16,965 nt of DNA, taken from Streptosporangiaceae bacterium. Its GTDB lineage: Bacteria; Actinomycetota; Actinomycetes; Streptosporangiales; Streptosporangiaceae. Below are positions 14,508 to 16,965 of the stretch, in pieces. The stretch's first letter is position 1. Each line of letters begins with the position of its first letter. The stretch spans positions 1 to 16,965 of the forward strand of contig JASIJN010000334.1 in NCBI GenBank assembly GCA_030050125.1, read 5' to 3'. The position numbers and the translations under genes are program-made. Under the pieces are notes generated by a model, which saw only the letters and a program-made list of their open reading frames with translations, did not search any database and was not told the DNA's origin.

Positions 14508-16814
14508 GTGATCCCGGTCCGGGCCGGTCTGCGCTGGATCCGCGCCGACCTTCGGGCGCGCCGGGGCGAGGTGCTCGTCGTGGTCGCGGTCGTCGCCGGA
14601 GTCGTGACGTCACTGCTGCTGTCGGCCACCGTGCTGGCCGGGGCGACGAATCCGTGGCGCGGGCTGTTCGCCCAGACCAGGGGGGCTCAGATCTGGCTTC
14701 GCCTGACGCCGGGTACGGACGCGCACCGGCTGGCCCTGCTGGGAGGGGTGACCGCCGTCGCGGGGCCCTATGCCACGACCGCGGCCACCTTGGTGCAGGG
14801 GCCGGTGCAGTCGCCGGTCGGGCTCCGGGCCATGACCCCCGCCATGCCCGCGGTGGGTCGGCTGCTGGTCCGTCAGGGCAGCTGGCTGACTCGGCGCGCG
14901 CCGGACGGGGTCGTCCTCGAGGCCTCGTTCGCCGAGTCCGTGCATGCGACCGTGGGCGACAGCCTGATGATCGACGGCATTGACGGCAACTCCGCACGGG
15001 TCCGGGTGATCGGCATCGCGGACACGTCGGACCAGGGCTTCTATCCGGACCAGACCCCGGGGCTCATCTGGGCGCTGCGCGGGGTCCTTGACCGGGTCGA
15101 GCCTGTTGCCGGGCACACCGACGAGCTGGTAGGGCTGCGCCTGGCCGACCCGGCGATGACCGGCCTGGTGGTCCAGCAGGCGGTCACGCAGCTCGGCAGC
15201 GGCAACGTGCTCGGCGTGTCGACTTGGACCGAGGTGGAGCAGTCCATGGCGCGCGGCGACCCGCTGCTTGGCCTCCTGCTCGCGCTGTTCGGCCTGGTCG
15301 CCCTCGGCGCCGCGGTGATGGCGATCGCGAACGCCACCGGCGGGCGGGTGCTCATCCAGCTTCAGGATCTCGCCACGCTCAAGACGCTGGGATTCACCCC
15401 GGCGCAGGTCATGGGCGCGGTCCTGGCCGAACAGGCGGGCATCGGCCTGGCCGGGACGGCCATCGGGGTCGCGGCGGCCAGGGAACTGACGATCCCGCTG
15501 CTTCGCGGGCTCCCGGCCGGGGTCCTTCCAGCCGTCACGCCGCCGCCGACCGCCTGGACGGTCCTCATCGGCTGCGGCACCGAGGTCGCGGTGTTGCTGG
15601 CCACGGCGGTGCCCGGCTGGCGGGCGGGCCGGGTCGGACCGGTCGCCGCGGTACGGCGTTCCCCTCCCTCGCGCCATCTGTCCCGGCTGGCGCGCGCGGC
15701 GCTGATGTCGCGCTTCCCGCCCGCCGTGGTGCTCGGGGCCCGGGCGGCCTTCATCAGGCGGCTGCCGGCCGTGCTGACCGTCGGCGGGGTGGCCGTGGCG
15801 ATGGCCATGATCACGATTGGACTGGGCTTCGTCTCGACCGTGGACGACGTCCAGCAGCATCCGGCCGATATAGGCGGCGCCGCCGCCCTGACCGTCAGCC
15901 CCGGTGAGCTGTCCGCGGCCGCCGCTCACAAGATTGTTTACGCCGACCGGCAGGTGGCGGCGATCTACCCGTCCGTCGAGGTCAGCGCGCTGCTTCCGGG
16001 CGAGACCACGACGATCACTACGCTCGGCATCGGCACCTCTGGTCGGCCGTTCCCGTTCGACGTGGCCCAGGGTCGGCTCTACCACGCGCCGGGAGAGGCC
16101 GTGGCCAGCGAGGGCCTGCTCGATGTGCTGCACCTGCGGGTCGGGGAATTCGTCCGGATGCCGATTGGCGGCGTCCCGGTGATCTTCCACATCGTGGGCC
16201 GGATCATCGAGCCCGAATACGACGGGCAGGTACTGGCCTATGGTCTCGACACGCTGGCCCAGGCCGGGGTGGCCGTGCCGCCCCCGTATTACAGCGTCGT
16301 GCTACGGCCGGGCGTCGAAGCCGACGCGGCCCGCGCGCACCTGCTGGCCGTGTCGGGCAACGGCCTCGACGTATCGGAGGCGAGCGATCCCGCCGGTCAG
16401 CTCGCGGTGGTGCGGGCGATGCTGATCGGCCTCATCGCCGTCCTCGGCCTGATCGGGCTGACCAGCCTGCTCACCGCCTCCGCGGTAGGCCTGCGTGACT
16501 ACCTGCGCGACGTCGGAGTTCTGCGGGCCATGGGCCTGACCCCGACGCAGGTGATGTTGTCCCTGGTCACCAGCGCCACGATGCTAGCCCTGATCGCCGT
16601 GGCCGCGGGCACGGCGGCCGGGCTGATCCTGTCCACCCGCCTGATCAATATGGGCGCTCAGGCTTACGGGATAGGCGCGGGGATCGGCAGGCCGCCCTCG
16701 ACGTCGGCGATCGTCATCGCCGTGGCCGCGGCCATGGTCGCGGTGTCGGCCACCGCCGTCCTCTCGGCCCGGCGGGCCGCCCGGGTACCGATCGCCACCA
16801 GCCTGGCTCCGTGA
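14508..16814 (+). CDS. FtsX-type ABC transporter permease, two-domain
   Basis: 768-residue membrane protein, partner of the preceding ATPase. The GTG start at 14508 lies 18 bases after the ATPase stop, with GGGGTGA and a 7-base spacer. The layout suggests an internal duplication: a first transmembrane helix at about 21-43, a large extracytoplasmic domain (44-250), three helices (about 251-275, 301-325, 349-368), a fifth at 419-442, a second extracytoplasmic domain (443-633), then three helices (634-657, 680-709, 733-756). The two cytoplasmic coupling motifs match: LKTLGFTPAQVMGAVLAEQ near 291-309 and LRAMGLTPTQVMLSLVTS near 672-689. This is the actinobacterial FtsX/MacB-like class associated with export or extraction of lipids or antimicrobial peptides. 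The substrate is not deducible. The stop codon is part of the hairpin that follows. Confidence 0.92.
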   Translation: MIPVRAGLRWIRADLRARRGEVLVVVAVVAGVVTSLLLSATVLAGATNPWRGLFAQTRGAQIWLRLTPGTDAHRLALLGGVTAVAGPYATTAATLVQGPVQSPVGLRAMTPAMPAVGRLLVRQGSWLTRRAPDGVVLEASFAESVHATVGDSLMIDGIDGNSARVRVIGIADTSDQGFYPDQTPGLIWALRGVLDRVEPVAGHTDELVGLRLADPAMTGLVVQQAVTQLGSGNVLGVSTWTEVEQSMARGDPLLGLLLALFGLVALGAAVMAIANATGGRVLIQLQDLATLKTLGFTPAQVMGAVLAEQAGIGLAGTAIGVAAARELTIPLLRGLPAGVLPAVTPPPTAWTVLIGCGTEVAVLLATAVPGWRAGRVGPVAAVRRSPPSRHLSRLARAALMSRFPPAVVLGARAAFIRRLPAVLTVGGVAVAMAMITIGLGFVSTVDDVQQHPADIGGAAALTVSPGELSAAAAHKIVYADRQVAAIYPSVEVSALLPGETTTITTLGIGTSGRPFPFDVAQGRLYHAPGEAVASEGLLDVLHLRVGEFVRMPIGGVPVIFHIVGRIIEPEYDGQVLAYGLDTLAQAGVAVPPPYYSVVLRPGVEADAARAHLLAVSGNGLDVSEASDPAGQLAVVRAMLIGLIAVLGLIGLTSLLTASAVGLRDYLRDVGVLRAMGLTPTQVMLSLVTSATMLALIAVAAGTAAGLILSTRLINMGAQAYGIGAGIGRPPSTSAIVIAVAAAMVAVSATAVLSARRAARVPIATSLAP

Positions 16815-16853
16815 GGCAGGAAAGCGCTCGCCGTCCCGGTTCCGGTTGCCTCA
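16812..16853 (+). terminator. Candidate terminator hairpin after the FtsX-type gene
   Basis: TGAGGCA (16812-16818, including the stop codon) and TGCCTCA (16847-16853) are perfect complements. GGAA and TTCC inside the loop can extend the stem. There is no T-tract. It ends 9 bases before the -35 box of the next promoter, which fits separation of the two transcription units. Confidence 0.45.
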
Positions 16854-16862
16854 GGCAGACGG

Positions 16863-16901
16863 TTGACGCATGAATTGCAGCAATATATAACAAGCATGTA
16901 T
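16863..16901 (+). promoter_or_regulatory. Second copy of the promoter/operator element, driving the right-edge gene
   Basis: TTGACG (16863-16868), a 17-base spacer and TATAAC (16886-16891) form a plus-strand promoter with the same geometry as the sugar operon promoter. The 18-base element TATATAACAAGCATGTAT (16884-16901) matches the first copy at 17 of 18 positions and has the same phase relative to the -10 box. The spacers are otherwise unlike, so this is shared control rather than a duplicated stretch. It lies about 29 bases before the ATG at 16930. Confidence 0.72.
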
Positions 16902-16929
16902 ATGACGGGGTCGCTGACGGGAGCAGCCG

Positions 16930-16965
16930 ATGACCACAGCGTGCGGCACGGTCCCGGCGGGCGGC
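16930..16965 (+). CDS. Start of an unknown gene cut by the right edge
   Basis: Twelve codons are visible from ATG 16930, beginning MTTACGTVPAGG, with GGGAG at 16919-16923 and a 6-base spacer. A good promoter with the shared operator-like element lies just upstream. Too little is present to name a product. The control element predicts that it is regulated together with the sugar importer. Confidence 0.5.
   Translation, partial: MTTACGTVPAGG

Noticed and set aside
14610..16190. 526-codon minus-strand frame over the FtsX-type permease
   Set aside because: Arg/Gly/His-rich shadow; the plus-strand product has clear membrane segments and duplicated FtsX coupling motifs.
1..16965. Mobile elements, CRISPR arrays, tRNA or rRNA genes
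   Set aside because: No transposase or integrase motifs, no regularly spaced repeats and no RNA gene hallmarks were seen on either strand.

Overview
The window comes from a high-GC Gram-positive bacterium, almost certainly an actinomycete (Actinomycetota). The coding sequence has strongly GC-rich third codon positions, several GTG starts, GGAGG-type ribosome binding sites, lipoprotein signal peptides on three solute-binding proteins, a sugar importer with no ATPase of its own, and a PadR/ABC/FtsX module. I cannot name the genus. I see no rRNA, tRNA, CRISPR array, transposase or integrase.

Left part (1-7492). A minus-strand gene cut by the left edge encodes an exported protein resembling cell-wall-binding repeat 2 proteins. 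Next comes a branched-chain-amino-acid-type (Liv/HAAT) ABC importer split across a divergent promoter region. The LivF-type ATPase lies on the minus strand. A LivJ/K-type binding lipoprotein and one 944-residue protein fusing LivH, LivM and LivG lie on the plus strand. A short MetE-type zinc methyltransferase follows on the plus strand.

Middle (7515-12995). The minus strand carries a likely operon, read right to left: solute-binding lipoprotein A, solute-binding lipoprotein B, MalF-type permease, MalG-type permease, and a TauD/TfdA-type 2-oxoglutarate dioxygenase. The two binding proteins look like paralogs and no MalK-type ATPase is present. Strong RNA hairpins sit at the B/MalF junction (17 bp, perfect) and the MalF/MalG junction.

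Right part (13210-16965). Plus strand: a PadR-type repressor, an overlapping MacB/LolD-type ATPase and a large FtsX-type permease, forming one tight operon. After a hairpin, the first 12 codons of another gene reach the right edge.

The most notable observation is a pair of matching promoters. One drives the sugar operon (minus, 13044-13072) and one drives the edge gene (plus, 16863-16891). Both read TTGAC(C/G), a 17-bp spacer, then TATAAC, and both carry a shared 18-bp element (17/18 identical) running from the -10 box to about the transcription start. They flank the PadR module, suggesting that one regulator, perhaps this PadR, controls both.

Physiologically, the window suggests uptake of two kinds of small organic substrates (a Liv-type ligand and a sugar or glycoside), two accessory enzymes (methyl transfer; Fe(II)/2-oxoglutarate oxidation) whose substrates cannot be read from sequence, and an envelope-directed ABC export or release system.
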